A stretch of DNA of 5,800 bases, from assembly GCA_013813075.1 (NCBI GenBank), contig JACCSI010000034.1, forward strand, positions 1 through 5,800. The letters are read 5' to 3'. Numbering within the stretch: position 1 is the first letter of the stretch; the number at the start of each line of letters is the position of its first letter. Under the pieces are notes generated by a model. That model was not told the origin of the DNA. It did no database searches and saw only the letters and a program-made list of their open reading frames with translations. The DNA is from Acidobacteriota bacterium. Its GTDB lineage: Bacteria > Acidobacteriota > Vicinamibacteria > Vicinamibacterales > UBA2999. The position numbers and the translations under genes were made by a program. Shown here piece after piece: positions 1 to 5,800 of this stretch.

Positions 1-1127
1 AGGTTGCCGCGATCATGTCGCGGTCGGCGCGCCGCTTTGTCGGCGAGGTGACCTTCGAGGCGATTACACGGCGCCGCGTCATCACCGACCAGTACGCCGC
101 CGGCGCAAACGCCGACATCGAACACATCTCCCTCGCCACCGACATAGCGCTGCTCCTCGTCGCCCCTGCGACCGCGAACATCATCGGCAAGTTCGCCAGC
201 GGCATCGCCGACGACTTCCTGAGCTCGCTCTATCTCGCGACACGCGCCCCGGTGGTGATGGCTCCGGCGATGAATACCAACATGCTGGAACATGAGGCCG
301 TCCGCAGGAATCTGGCAACGCTCGCCTCGCGAGGCGTGCGGTTCGTCGAGCCGGGGGCGGGCTACCTCGCGTGCGGTTGGATAGGCAGGGGACGGCTCGC
401 CGAGCCGGACGAGATCGTCGAGGCCGCGCACCGGATGCTGCAGCCGGCCGGCACGCTCCCGGGTAAGCTCGTGGTGGTCTCGGCCGGGCCGACCTACGAG
501 GACATCGACGACGTCCGGTATCTCGGGAACCGTTCGAGCGGCAAGATGGGCTACGCCATCGCGGCAGAGGCGACGCGGCGCGGCGCGAGGGTGACACTCG
601 TTTCGGGTCCCACCAGGCTTGATGCTCCGCGGACGGACCAGATCATCCAAGTGAGAAGTGCTGCCGAGATGCACCAGGCGGTGATGCGCCAGGCCACGTC
701 TGCCGACGTGGTGGTCATGGCGGCGGCAGTGGCCGATTACACGCCAGTGTCGCGGGACCTGCAGAAGATCGCCAAAGCCGACGGCCCGGTCGTGCTGACC
801 CTCGAGCGCACCCGCGACATCTTAGGCGACCTGGGAGAACTGCCCTCGCGTCGAGAGGATCGGCCGGTCCTCATCGGCTTTGCCGCCGAAACCCATGATG
901 TCGCTGCGCACGCGCGTCAAAAGCTCGATCGAAAAAAGGTCGATCTGATTGTCGCCAACGATGTGTCGCAGCCGGGGGTGGGATTCGATAGCGACACCAA
1001 TGCCGTCACCTTCGTCTCTCGAGAAGGCGTGGAGGACATTGCGCTGCAGACGAAGTCCGCGGTCGCGTCGCGCATCCTCGATCGCGTCGAAATGTTTCTC
1101 CAGAAACCGCAGAGAACGGCGACGTAA
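1..1127 (+). CDS. coaBC: Bifunctional phosphopantothenoylcysteine decarboxylase / phosphopantothenate-cysteine ligase, 5'-truncated
   Basis: CoaBC (Dfp) carries out two consecutive cytosolic steps of coenzyme A synthesis: it joins cysteine to 4'-phosphopantothenate using CTP, then decarboxylates the product to 4'-phosphopantetheine with FMN. The frame is open from the window edge and reads VAAIM just before the first ATG at 15. This fits the interior strand of the flavoprotein fold, so that ATG is not the true start and about 35-40 N-terminal residues lie upstream. Counting from the ATG at 15, the CoaC half shows the catalytic His in IEHISLA (H37), PATAN (51-55), the substrate-binding APAMNTNM (83-90) and the flap cysteine in YLACG (C120). 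The CoaB half begins near residue 150 and shows the signature NRSSGKMG (172-179), AAAVADY, a KIAK motif and GFAAET. Both halves look intact, and the implied full length of about 405-410 residues is normal. The stop is TAA at 1125-1127. Identification is firm. Confidence 0.96.
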   Translation, partial: VAAIMSRSARRFVGEVTFEAITRRRVITDQYAAGANADIEHISLATDIALLLVAPATANIIGKFASGIADDFLSSLYLATRAPVVMAPAMNTNMLEHEAVRRNLATLASRGVRFVEPGAGYLACGWIGRGRLAEPDEIVEAAHRMLQPAGTLPGKLVVVSAGPTYEDIDDVRYLGNRSSGKMGYAIAAEATRRGARVTLVSGPTRLDAPRTDQIIQVRSAAEMHQAVMRQATSADVVVMAAAVADYTPVSRDLQKIAKADGPVVLTLERTRDILGDLGELPSRREDRPVLIGFAAETHDVAAHARQKLDRKKVDLIVANDVSQPGVGFDSDTNAVTFVSREGVEDIALQTKSAVASRILDRVEMFLQKPQRTAT

Positions 1128-1140
1128 TGGGACGTCAGCC
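1118..1140 (+). other. Small inverted repeat spanning the coaBC stop codon
   Basis: GGC-GACGT (1118-1125) can pair with ACGTC-A-GCC (1132-1140), giving eight base pairs with one bulged A at 1137 and a six-base loop at 1126-1131. The TAA stop (1125-1127) starts at the last stem base and runs into the loop. No run of T follows, so it does not look like a standard intrinsic terminator. It could be an mRNA 3'-end or processing structure, or chance in GC-rich DNA. Confidence 0.25.
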
Positions 1141-1235
1141 AGTGCGCCTGCCTGGGCTCGCGGTGTGCTCTGTCTCTTCTGCGCATTGTGTTCTAGTTTC
1201 CGCAATCGCTGCATCCTCCGCAGCCGCCTAATCCT
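1128..1235. other. Gap between coaBC and the uracil-DNA glycosylase gene
   Basis: These 108 bp carry no convincing gene. I see no good -35/-10 pair and no clear ribosome binding site before the GTG at 1236. A pyrimidine-rich, slightly more T-rich stretch lies at about 1168-1200. Whether the glycosylase gene is co-transcribed with coaBC cannot be decided from the sequence. Confidence 0.5.
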
Positions 1236-1988
1236 GTGGACTCACAGTTCGCTGATCACCTGAAGTTTTTTGCCGACCTTGGCGTCACTGGCGTCAGCCG
1301 CGATCGCGCCTGGTGGTCCCGAGTGGCTGTCACCCCACTTTCGTCCCCGGAGGCGACCGAGGCGACCTCCGTCCCCACGTCCACAGCGGTCCCCGCGGCA
1401 ACCGCTGTCCCCGCAGCCAGCGACAGCACGCAAATACTGATGATGCTGAAGGACGAGATCGGTCCAGCGTGCATGCGCTGCAAGTTGCATGCGCTGGGAC
1501 GCAAACAAGTGGTCTTCGGCGTCGGCAATCCGAATGCCAATCTGATGTTTGTGGGCGAGGCCCCGGGCGCCGACGAAGACGAGCAAGGGGAGCCGTTCGT
1601 CGGCCGCGCCGGACAGTTGCTCACGAAGATCATCGAAGCCATTGGGCTCAAGCGCCATGACGTCTATATCGCCAACATCATCAAGTGCCGTCCGCCTGGC
1701 AACCGCAACCCCGAGCCCGACGAAGTGGAACGATGCGAACCGTTCCTGTTCCGCCAGGTCGCGTCGGTACAACCCAAAGTGATCATCGCGCTCGGCAAAT
1801 TCGCGGCCCAGTCGTTGCTGAAGACCGCGGATCCGATTACGCGGCTGCGCGGTCGTCGCTTCAATTATCGCGGTTCGACGCTGATTGCGACCTTCCACCC
1901 CGCGTATCTGCTGCGCAACCCGTCGGCGAAACGCGACGTGTGGGACGACATGAAAAAGGCGCGGGCGATTCTGCAAGGGCACGAGTAG
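1236..1988 (+). CDS. Type-4 (iron-sulfur) uracil-DNA glycosylase with N-terminal extension
   Basis: The enzyme removes uracil from DNA, the first step of base-excision repair of deaminated cytosine. The catalytic domain (about residues 67-247) has the family 4 layout. Four cysteines, C79, C82, C151 and C167 (CxxC, then C-x15-C), fit the 4Fe-4S ligands. The active-site loop is GEAPGADEDEQGEPFVG (107-123) and the second uracil/DNA-binding motif is HPAYLLRNP (221-229). Residues 1-30, including FFADLGVTGVSRD (11-23), form a separate conserved-looking N-terminal segment. A Pro/Ala/Thr/Ser linker (about 34-63) joins it to the catalytic domain. I keep the GTG start at 1236 because it includes this N-terminal segment, although no Shine-Dalgarno sequence precedes it. 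At 250 residues it is longer than minimal family 4 enzymes of about 200, and the extra length is the N-terminus plus linker. priA starts 6 bp after its stop. Family 5 is less likely given the GEAPGxxED motif. Confidence 0.93.
   Translation: MDSQFADHLKFFADLGVTGVSRDRAWWSRVAVTPLSSPEATEATSVPTSTAVPAATAVPAASDSTQILMMLKDEIGPACMRCKLHALGRKQVVFGVGNPNANLMFVGEAPGADEDEQGEPFVGRAGQLLTKIIEAIGLKRHDVYIANIIKCRPPGNRNPEPDEVERCEPFLFRQVASVQPKVIIALGKFAAQSLLKTADPITRLRGRRFNYRGSTLIATFHPAYLLRNPSAKRDVWDDMKKARAILQGHE
1350..1418 (+). repeat. In-frame tandem repeats encoding the glycosylase linker
   Basis: Two perfect 9-bp copies of GAGGCGACC (1350-1358 and 1359-1367) encode Glu-Ala-Thr twice. The last codon of the second copy also opens three 18-bp units (1365-1382, 1383-1400, 1401-1418) that encode TSVPTS, TAVPAA and TAVPAA. 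The last two units match at 14 of 18 bases, and all four differences fall at third codon positions and are silent. The array forms the low-complexity linker, residues 39-61. Confidence 0.75.
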
Positions 1989-1994
1989 GCCCGG

Positions 1995-4226
1995 GTGGCC
2001 TCGAGGCTGATCTCGGTGGCGGTGCCCGTGCCCGCCCTCGACCTGCTCACCTACACGGTTCCGGAGACGCACGCAGTGCCGGCAACCGGCGCCCGCGTGA
2101 TCGTACCGCTTGGTCGACGCACGCTGACCGGGGTGGTCATTGGCGAAGCGAGCCGACCTGAGGGGGCCTTTGAGCTGCGCGACATCGTCGGCGTGCTTGA
2201 CGATGCCGCGTTCATCCCTGCGGATGTCCTCCAGTTGACCGAGTGGGTGGCCGACTACTACTTGTCGGGGCGCGGCGCCACGCTCGCCGCCGCCATGCCA
2301 CCGCACGCGCTCACGGCGCGCGTTGAGGCGTTTCGCACCGTACGCACCGCGGCGTTGACCGCGCAGGGTCACGAACTCGCCGCACGGCCCGACGCGTTGA
2401 GCCCACGCCAGCGCGAAGCCGTGTTGTTGCTGCGCGCCACGCCCGATGGCCTTGCCGTGCCACACCTCGCCACCCGCGGCGTCTCGGCCGCCGTCCTCGG
2501 TCGGTTGAAGACGCTGGGACTGGTGGCCATCCGCCGCGAACGCGTCAACCGCGATCCGTTTGCGCCAGGCGGGACGTCGTTACCCGATCGTCCAGATACA
2601 CTCGGTCGCGTTCTGAGCGATGAGCAGCAGGCCGCGCTGGAACGGCTGCGCGCGTTAGCCGCGGCGGAGACGTTTCGCGTCGCGTTGCTCCACGGTGTGA
2701 CCGGAAGCGGCAAAACAGAAGTCTATTTGCATCTCGCCGATGCGGTCCGGCGGTCGGGACGCGGCGTCCTGCTGCTGGTCCCCGAGATAGCGCTGACGCC
2801 CGCGGTGGCCGCGGTCTTTCGCGCGCGGTTTGGCGAAGGCGTCGCGATTCAGCACAGCGGGCTGTCAGATGGCGAACGCCACGACCAGTGGCATCGCATT
2901 CGCGGTGGCGACGTCGACGTCGTCATCGGCACGCGGTCCGCGATCTTCGCGCCGCTCGCTCGCCCGGGCCTCATCATTATTGACGAAGAGCACGACACTT
3001 CATATAAGCAGGAAGAGACACCGCGCTATCACGGACGGGACGTCGCGGTGATGCGCGGGAAGTTTGCCCAAGCGCTGGTGGTGCTGGGATCGGCAACGCC
3101 GGCAATGGAGTCGTTCTATAACGCCCAGCAGAAGCGCTACGACCTCATCACGCTATCGCGCCGCGTGCTCGACCGCCCTCTCGCAACAGTGAGTGTGGTC
3201 AATATGCGCGAGGAGTTTGCCGCGGACGGGCCGGACGTGATCCTGTCCCGTGCCTTGCGCGAGCAAACTCAGGCTCGACTCGACAAACAGGAACAGGTGC
3301 TGGTGCTGCTCAACCGCCGCGGCTATGCCACCGCGGTGTTCTGCCGCCAATGTGGCGGGACGATGGAGTGTCCGAATTGCAGTGTGTCGCTGACGGTGCA
3401 CACCAGCCACCGCGATTGGCGCGCGCGCTGCCACTATTGCAATTACTCGCGCGTGGTGCCGAAAACGTGCACGACGTGTGCGGCGCCTTACCTGGAGCAT
3501 GTCGGTTTCGGGACTGAACGGGTCGAAGCCGAGATTCACAAATTGTTTCCGCGGGCGCGTGTCGGTCGCGTCGACCGCGACACCGTCCGCAGGCGAGGCA
3601 GTCTTGCGAGTGTGCTCGATCGATTCGCGAAGCGCGAACTCGACGTTCTGGTGGGCACGCAGATGATTGCCAAGGGCCACGATTTTCCGCAGGTGACGCT
3701 GGTCGGTGTCATTTCCGCGGACGTTGGCCTCGGCATGGCGGATTTTCGCGCGGCGGAGCGCACGTTCCAACTGCTGACGCAGGTTGCGGGTCGGGCCGGC
3801 CGAGGCACGCAGCCTGGCGAGGCAATCATTCAAACGCTGTTCCCCACCCACTACAGCATCCGGTTGGCGACGTCGCAGAACTACCCGGCCTTTTTCGACA
3901 AGGAACTCGAGTTCCGTCGCGCCATGCGGTATCCGCCCGTCATGGCCATGGTGAATGTCGTCGTGCGCGGCAAAACCTACGATGCGGCGATGGACGCCGC
4001 CGCCGACTTGGCGCGTCGCACGAACGAGCGTTCGGCCGGGGGGTTTGTCATCCTTGGCCCCGCACCGGCACCGCTGACGAGGCTACGCGGCGAGCATCGC
4101 GCCCAGTTTTTCTTGAAAGGAACATCGCGCGCGGCGATGCGAACGGCGTTACGCCAGGCGCTGACGACGCTGCCCGAGCTCGCGCGACGCACCTCGGTGG
4201 ACGTGGACCCGTTGAGTGTCTTGTAA
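1995..4226 (+). CDS. priA: Primosomal protein N' (replication restart helicase PriA)
   Basis: PriA is a 3'-to-5' superfamily 2 DNA helicase that recognises abandoned replication forks and directs reloading of the replicative helicase. The 743-residue product is a normal length and complete. The N-terminal 3'-end-binding domain spans about residues 1-105 (SVAVPVPALDLLTYTVP near the start), followed by a winged-helix region. The helicase core has Walker A GVTGSGKT (234-241), DEEH (330-333) and SAT (366-368). Eight cysteines (C450, C453, C459, C462, C479, C482, C492, C495) form the two-zinc insertion typical of PriA. The second helicase lobe has GTQMIAKGHDFP (554-565) and QVAGRAGRG (596-604). 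The GTG start at 1995 is supported by the N-terminal motif and by a weak Shine-Dalgarno-like GAGTAGG (1983-1989), which overlaps the glycosylase stop codon and lies 5 bp ahead. This suggests translational coupling to the glycosylase. All motifs appear intact, so an active helicase is expected. Confidence 0.97.
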   Translation: MASRLISVAVPVPALDLLTYTVPETHAVPATGARVIVPLGRRTLTGVVIGEASRPEGAFELRDIVGVLDDAAFIPADVLQLTEWVADYYLSGRGATLAAAMPPHALTARVEAFRTVRTAALTAQGHELAARPDALSPRQREAVLLLRATPDGLAVPHLATRGVSAAVLGRLKTLGLVAIRRERVNRDPFAPGGTSLPDRPDTLGRVLSDEQQAALERLRALAAAETFRVALLHGVTGSGKTEVYLHLADAVRRSGRGVLLLVPEIALTPAVAAVFRARFGEGVAIQHSGLSDGERHDQWHRIRGGDVDVVIGTRSAIFAPLARPGLIIIDEEHDTSYKQEETPRYHGRDVAVMRGKFAQALVVLGSATPAMESFYNAQQKRYDLITLSRRVLDRPLATVSVVNMREEFAADGPDVILSRALREQTQARLDKQEQVLVLLNRRGYATAVFCRQCGGTMECPNCSVSLTVHTSHRDWRARCHYCNYSRVVPKTCTTCAAPYLEHVGFGTERVEAEIHKLFPRARVGRVDRDTVRRRGSLASVLDRFAKRELDVLVGTQMIAKGHDFPQVTLVGVISADVGLGMADFRAAERTFQLLTQVAGRAGRGTQPGEAIIQTLFPTHYSIRLATSQNYPAFFDKELEFRRAMRYPPVMAMVNVVVRGKTYDAAMDAAADLARRTNERSAGGFVILGPAPAPLTRLRGEHRAQFFLKGTSRAAMRTALRQALTTLPELARRTSVDVDPLSVL

Positions 4227-4234
4227 GACTCGCT

Positions 4235-4256
4235 CGCGGCCGGCGCCACGGCCGCG
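4235..4256. terminator. GC-rich hairpin between convergent genes, possible bidirectional terminator
   Basis: CGCGGCCG (4235-4242) is perfectly complementary to CGGCCGCG (4249-4256) across a six-base loop. It lies in the 37-bp spacer between the ends of priA (stop at 4224-4226) and the leftward protease gene (stop at 4264-4266). Position and stem strength fit a shared transcription stop. There is no T tract on either strand, so it is not a classic intrinsic terminator. Confidence 0.45.
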
Positions 4257-4263
4257 GTCCTGG

Positions 4264-5238
4264 CTACTGACCTGTCACGAACGGTTCGATGGGTGCGGGC
4301 GTAAAGCACACGATGAGCATGATGAGAGCAATCAGCGCCAGGAGCAGCCGCCGCTGGTCCATCGGGATGTCGTCGTCCAGTGTCGGCGGGTGACGTGGGC
4401 CGACGATGACCAGCATGACGACCATCAGGACTGCCCAGACGATCCAGCTGCTCGACACGAACGTCAGTCCGACCGCAACGCAGACCATGGCCAGCGTGAT
4501 CAACGTAGAACGACGTCCAAGCACCGCGTAGGCGATATGGCCGCCATCGAGTTGACCGATGGGGAACAGGTTCAGCGCCGTCGCCAGCAATCCAAACCAC
4601 GACGCAAACGCCATCGGGTGCATATTGAGGGACATGCCGTCTGGGATGTCACCCCAAACGAGCCATGCGACCGCACGGAAGAGCAGCGGTTCCCCCAACT
4701 CAATCCCGACGAGCGACTCGGGCAGCCGTTCCACCTTGGAGATCGCGAGTCCGAGAAACAAGGCCGGCACGGCGATTAAGAATCCAGCAATTGGCCCGGC
4801 GATACCGATATCGAACAGCGCGATTTTCGACGGCATGCGTTCGCGGATGCGGATGAACGCGCCCAGCGTGCCAGTCAGGGGCAGCGGCGCCGGCAGGAAG
4901 AAGGGCAGCGATGCGTCGACGCGGTAATACCGACAGGCGAGGTAGTGCCCCATCTCGTGGCAGCCCAGAATCGCCAGAATCGTGGCGCTGTACCAAAGGC
5001 CACGCAGATAGAAAATTGGGTCGCCGAAGTTCGGCAGAACGACGGCGTCGGCGCCAAAGCCCCGGACGAAACCATAGTAATGGTGCGCGCCAACGGACGT
5101 CGTTGAGGCGATGGTGAGAATGAACAGGACGACGTGTACCCACACGCGATCGCGGGGCGGCAGAGGTTGTGGGACGTCAGGAGGCTGGATGTCGCCGGGC
5201 TGAAATGGCGGCACTGCCCGGTCAAGCGGCTCGTCCAC
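4264..5238 (-). CDS. Site-2 protease family integral membrane zinc metalloprotease (peptidase M50, EGY-like)
   Basis: This is an intramembrane metalloprotease that would cut substrates within or next to the membrane. The 324-residue product has HEMGH at 94-98 (zinc-binding H94 and H98, catalytic E95) inside a hydrophobic segment starting near residue 82. The third zinc ligand is Asp231 in NLFPIGQLDGGH (223-234). Further hydrophobic stretches lie at about 32-50, 143-167, 208-226, 246-280 and 298-312. The sequence between (FFLPAPLPLTGTLGAFI, 113-129; LFDIGIAGPIAG, 141-152) resembles the EGY branch known from plants and cyanobacteria. No PDZ domain is visible, unlike RseP. Residues 1-30 are proline-rich and probably cytosolic. 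The start is GTG at 5238, 1 bp beyond the HU stop, so translation is probably coupled to HU. A GTG at codon 32 is possible but would sit at the edge of the first membrane segment. The substrate is unknown; processing of an anti-sigma factor or other membrane protein is only a family-level possibility. Confidence 0.9.
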   Translation of the reverse strand: MDEPLDRAVPPFQPGDIQPPDVPQPLPPRDRVWVHVVLFILTIASTTSVGAHHYYGFVRGFGADAVVLPNFGDPIFYLRGLWYSATILAILGCHEMGHYLACRYYRVDASLPFFLPAPLPLTGTLGAFIRIRERMPSKIALFDIGIAGPIAGFLIAVPALFLGLAISKVERLPESLVGIELGEPLLFRAVAWLVWGDIPDGMSLNMHPMAFASWFGLLATALNLFPIGQLDGGHIAYAVLGRRSTLITLAMVCVAVGLTFVSSSWIVWAVLMVVMLVIVGPRHPPTLDDDIPMDQRRLLLALIALIMLIVCFTPAPIEPFVTGQ

Positions 5239-5239
5239 G

Positions 5240-5509
5240 TTATCCGATGTTCTGAAGCTCTTTGCCAGGCTTGAAACGGATGGTCCGCCCCGGGGGGATG
5301 CGGACCTCTTTGCCTGTGCGGGGGTTGCGACCGATGCCGCGCTTGCGCGGTTTCACCTGGAAGACACCGAAGCCTCTGAGCTCGATCCGTTCGCCACGCT
5401 GCATCGAATGCCGCATCGCTTCGAACACGGCGTCTACGGCCAGCTCGGCCTTGACCTTCGTGATCTCGGCCACGCGCGATACTTCGTTAACGATATCGAC
5501 CTTGATCAT
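5240..5509 (-). CDS. HU-family histone-like DNA-binding protein
   Basis: This small dimeric nucleoid protein bends and compacts DNA without strong sequence preference. From the ATG at 5509 it encodes 89 residues, close to the usual 90. An N-terminal helical dimerisation part (about 1-42) is followed by RGFGVF (45-50) and the DNA-binding beta arm with GRNPRTGKEV (60-69). That arm includes Pro63, which intercalates into DNA in the family. The C-terminus has IRFKPGKEL (77-85). I prefer this ATG over an in-frame TTG at 5521, which adds MPKP. The promoter predicts an RNA start near 5534, leaving about a 25-base leader for the ATG but only about 13 for the TTG, and HU proteins usually begin at this point. 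No strong Shine-Dalgarno precedes either start; AAGAGCGG directly abuts the TTG. It is the first gene of a probable two-gene unit with the protease. HU and IHF subunits are hard to separate by sequence alone; HU is the safer name. Confidence 0.95.
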   Translation of the reverse strand: MIKVDIVNEVSRVAEITKVKAELAVDAVFEAMRHSMQRGERIELRGFGVFQVKPRKRGIGRNPRTGKEVRIPPGRTIRFKPGKELQNIG

Positions 5510-5540
5510 GGGCTTGGGCAACCGCTCTTAGCGCCTAACT

Positions 5541-5569
5541 ATCTTATTTGGAGTCACTTACGGTGTCAA
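5541..5569 (-). promoter_or_regulatory. Near-consensus sigma-70 promoter for the HU/protease unit
   Basis: Read leftward, there is a perfect -35 TTGACA (5564-5569), a 17-base spacer and a -10 TAAGAT (5541-5546) matching TATAAT at four of six positions. The predicted RNA start is near 5534, about 25 bases before the HU ATG. A five-base inverted pair, ACTTA (5556-5560) and TAAGT (5575-5579), brackets the -35 box. HU is usually abundant, which fits a strong housekeeping promoter. Confidence 0.8.
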
Positions 5570-5617
5570 ACGGATAAGTCTATATGTGACGCGCAGTTAT
5601 CGGCCCGGCGGCGGGTT

Positions 5618-5651
5618 GACGACATCGTCTGGCGAGTAACGGATGGCGAGT
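5618..5651. repeat. Palindrome plus direct repeat upstream of der
   Basis: GACGACATCGTC (5618-5629) is an inverted repeat with five-base arms and a two-base centre. It is followed immediately by two exact copies of TGGCGAGT (5630-5637 and 5644-5651) spaced 14 bp start to start. The cluster lies in non-coding DNA 50-83 bp before the der start codon, which fits an operator or other protein-binding site. No known regulator motif is recognised. Confidence 0.35.
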
Positions 5652-5668
5652 CCGCGAGCCACAAGCCC

Positions 5669-5698
5669 TTGAGAATGTGTAAGATAGGGCGTTATACC
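5669..5698 (+). promoter_or_regulatory. Weak candidate promoter elements for der
   Basis: Two readings are possible and neither is convincing. TTGAGA (5669-5674) with TATACC (5693-5698) has an 18-base spacer, but it would start RNA at or just after the der GTG. TAAGAT (5680-5685), the same hexamer as the HU -10, would start RNA near 5692 and leave a leader of about 9 bases, but it lacks a recognisable -35. AGGG (5686-5689) is the only Shine-Dalgarno-like sequence, 11 bases before the GTG. It can pair weakly with CCCT (5697-5700). Confidence 0.25.
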
Positions 5699-5700
5699 CT

Positions 5701-5800
5701 GTGGCCACCAAGCGGCAACCTTCCGTCGTGCTCGTCGGCCGTCCCAATGTCGGCAAGTCCACGCTCTTCAACCGGCTGACCGGCACACGCCGGGCGATTG
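5701..5800 (+). CDS. der: Ribosome assembly GTPase Der (EngA), N-terminal fragment
   Basis: Der is a GTPase with two tandem G domains that acts in maturation of the 50S ribosomal subunit. Only the first 33 codons plus one base are present before the window ends. They contain the first G1/P-loop, GRPNVGKST (13-21), followed by [12 protein letters not shown]. The TRRAI ending, leading into switch I, is characteristic of Der rather than Era or MnmE. The GTG at 5701 is the only reasonable start: an in-frame TAA lies at 5680-5682 and no other start codon follows it upstream of the GTG. It is transcribed divergently from HU, with no strong Shine-Dalgarno sequence. Confidence 0.9.
   Translation, partial: MATKRQPSVVLVGRPNVGKSTLFNRLTGTRRAI

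Noticed and set aside
949..1263. Plus-strand open frame bridging the end of coaBC and the glycosylase start
   Set aside because: Most of it lies inside coaBC in another frame, and the product is Arg/Ser-rich with no family resemblance.
1242..2465. Long minus-strand open frame of 407 codons antisense to the glycosylase and priA
   Set aside because: It lies opposite two firmly identified genes, its translation is rich in Arg, His and Gly without recognisable motifs, and such shadow frames are expected at high GC.
3153..3851. Minus-strand open frame of 232 codons antisense to priA
   Set aside because: It lies opposite the zinc-binding and second helicase lobe of PriA, has a low-complexity Arg/Ala-rich product and has no promoter or ribosome binding site.
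3977..4600. Minus-strand open frame of 207 codons crossing the priA-protease junction
   Set aside because: It overlaps the end of priA and, in another frame, the C-terminal half of the protease, whose motifs are clear. It also runs through the convergent hairpin.
5510..5700. Possible tRNA or small structured RNA in the divergent spacer
   Set aside because: I looked for acceptor-stem pairing and a T-arm GTTCGA-type motif and found neither; only short 4-5 bp inverted repeats are present.
5408..5779. Plus-strand open frame crossing HU, the spacer and the start of der
   Set aside because: It overlaps HU antisense and der out of frame, and its 5' half is the reverse of HU coding sequence.
1..5800. 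Mobile element, CRISPR array, toxin-antitoxin or defence system
   Set aside because: Every substantial frame is accounted for by housekeeping genes. There are no long terminal inverted repeats, no regularly spaced repeats and no transposase or nuclease motifs outside the annotated genes.

Overview
The window is a stretch of GC-rich (roughly 60-65% by eye) bacterial core genome with densely packed housekeeping genes. I see no sign of a mobile element, CRISPR array, phage, toxin or defence system. Gene content (bifunctional CoaBC, iron-sulfur family 4 uracil-DNA glycosylase, PriA, HU, EGY-type site-2 protease, Der), frequent GTG starts and weak Shine-Dalgarno sequences suggest a free-living GC-rich bacterium. 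My best guess is Acidobacteriota, possibly Vicinamibacteria, from the general look of the glycosylase N-terminus and gene order. This is a memory-based inference with modest confidence; no taxonomic marker such as rRNA is present.

Layout. Positions 1-4226 read rightward: the 3' part of coaBC (cut by the left edge), a 108-bp gap, a uracil-DNA glycosylase gene (1236-1988), then priA (1995-4226) after only 6 bp. coaBC next to priA is a widespread bacterial order (for example gmk-rpoZ-coaBC-priA in Bacillus); here a DNA-repair gene sits between them. A short convergent spacer with a GC-rich hairpin (4227-4263) separates priA from a leftward pair: an HU-family DNA-binding gene (5240-5509) followed after 1 bp by a membrane site-2 protease gene (4264-5238). 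A 191-bp divergent control region (5510-5700) separates HU from the first 33 codons of der (5701 onward, cut by the right edge). It holds a near-consensus sigma-70 promoter for the HU/protease pair and small repeats on the der side.

How the genes work together. CoaBC makes 4'-phosphopantetheine for coenzyme A. The glycosylase removes uracil from DNA and PriA reloads the replisome at stalled or collapsed forks, so the glycosylase-priA pair is a plausible repair/restart unit. HU compacts DNA, the protease cleaves membrane-embedded substrates, and Der matures the 50S ribosomal subunit. I found no clearly new biological system. The points most worth a second look are the repeat-built linker inside the glycosylase, the tight HU-protease pairing and the HU/der control region.
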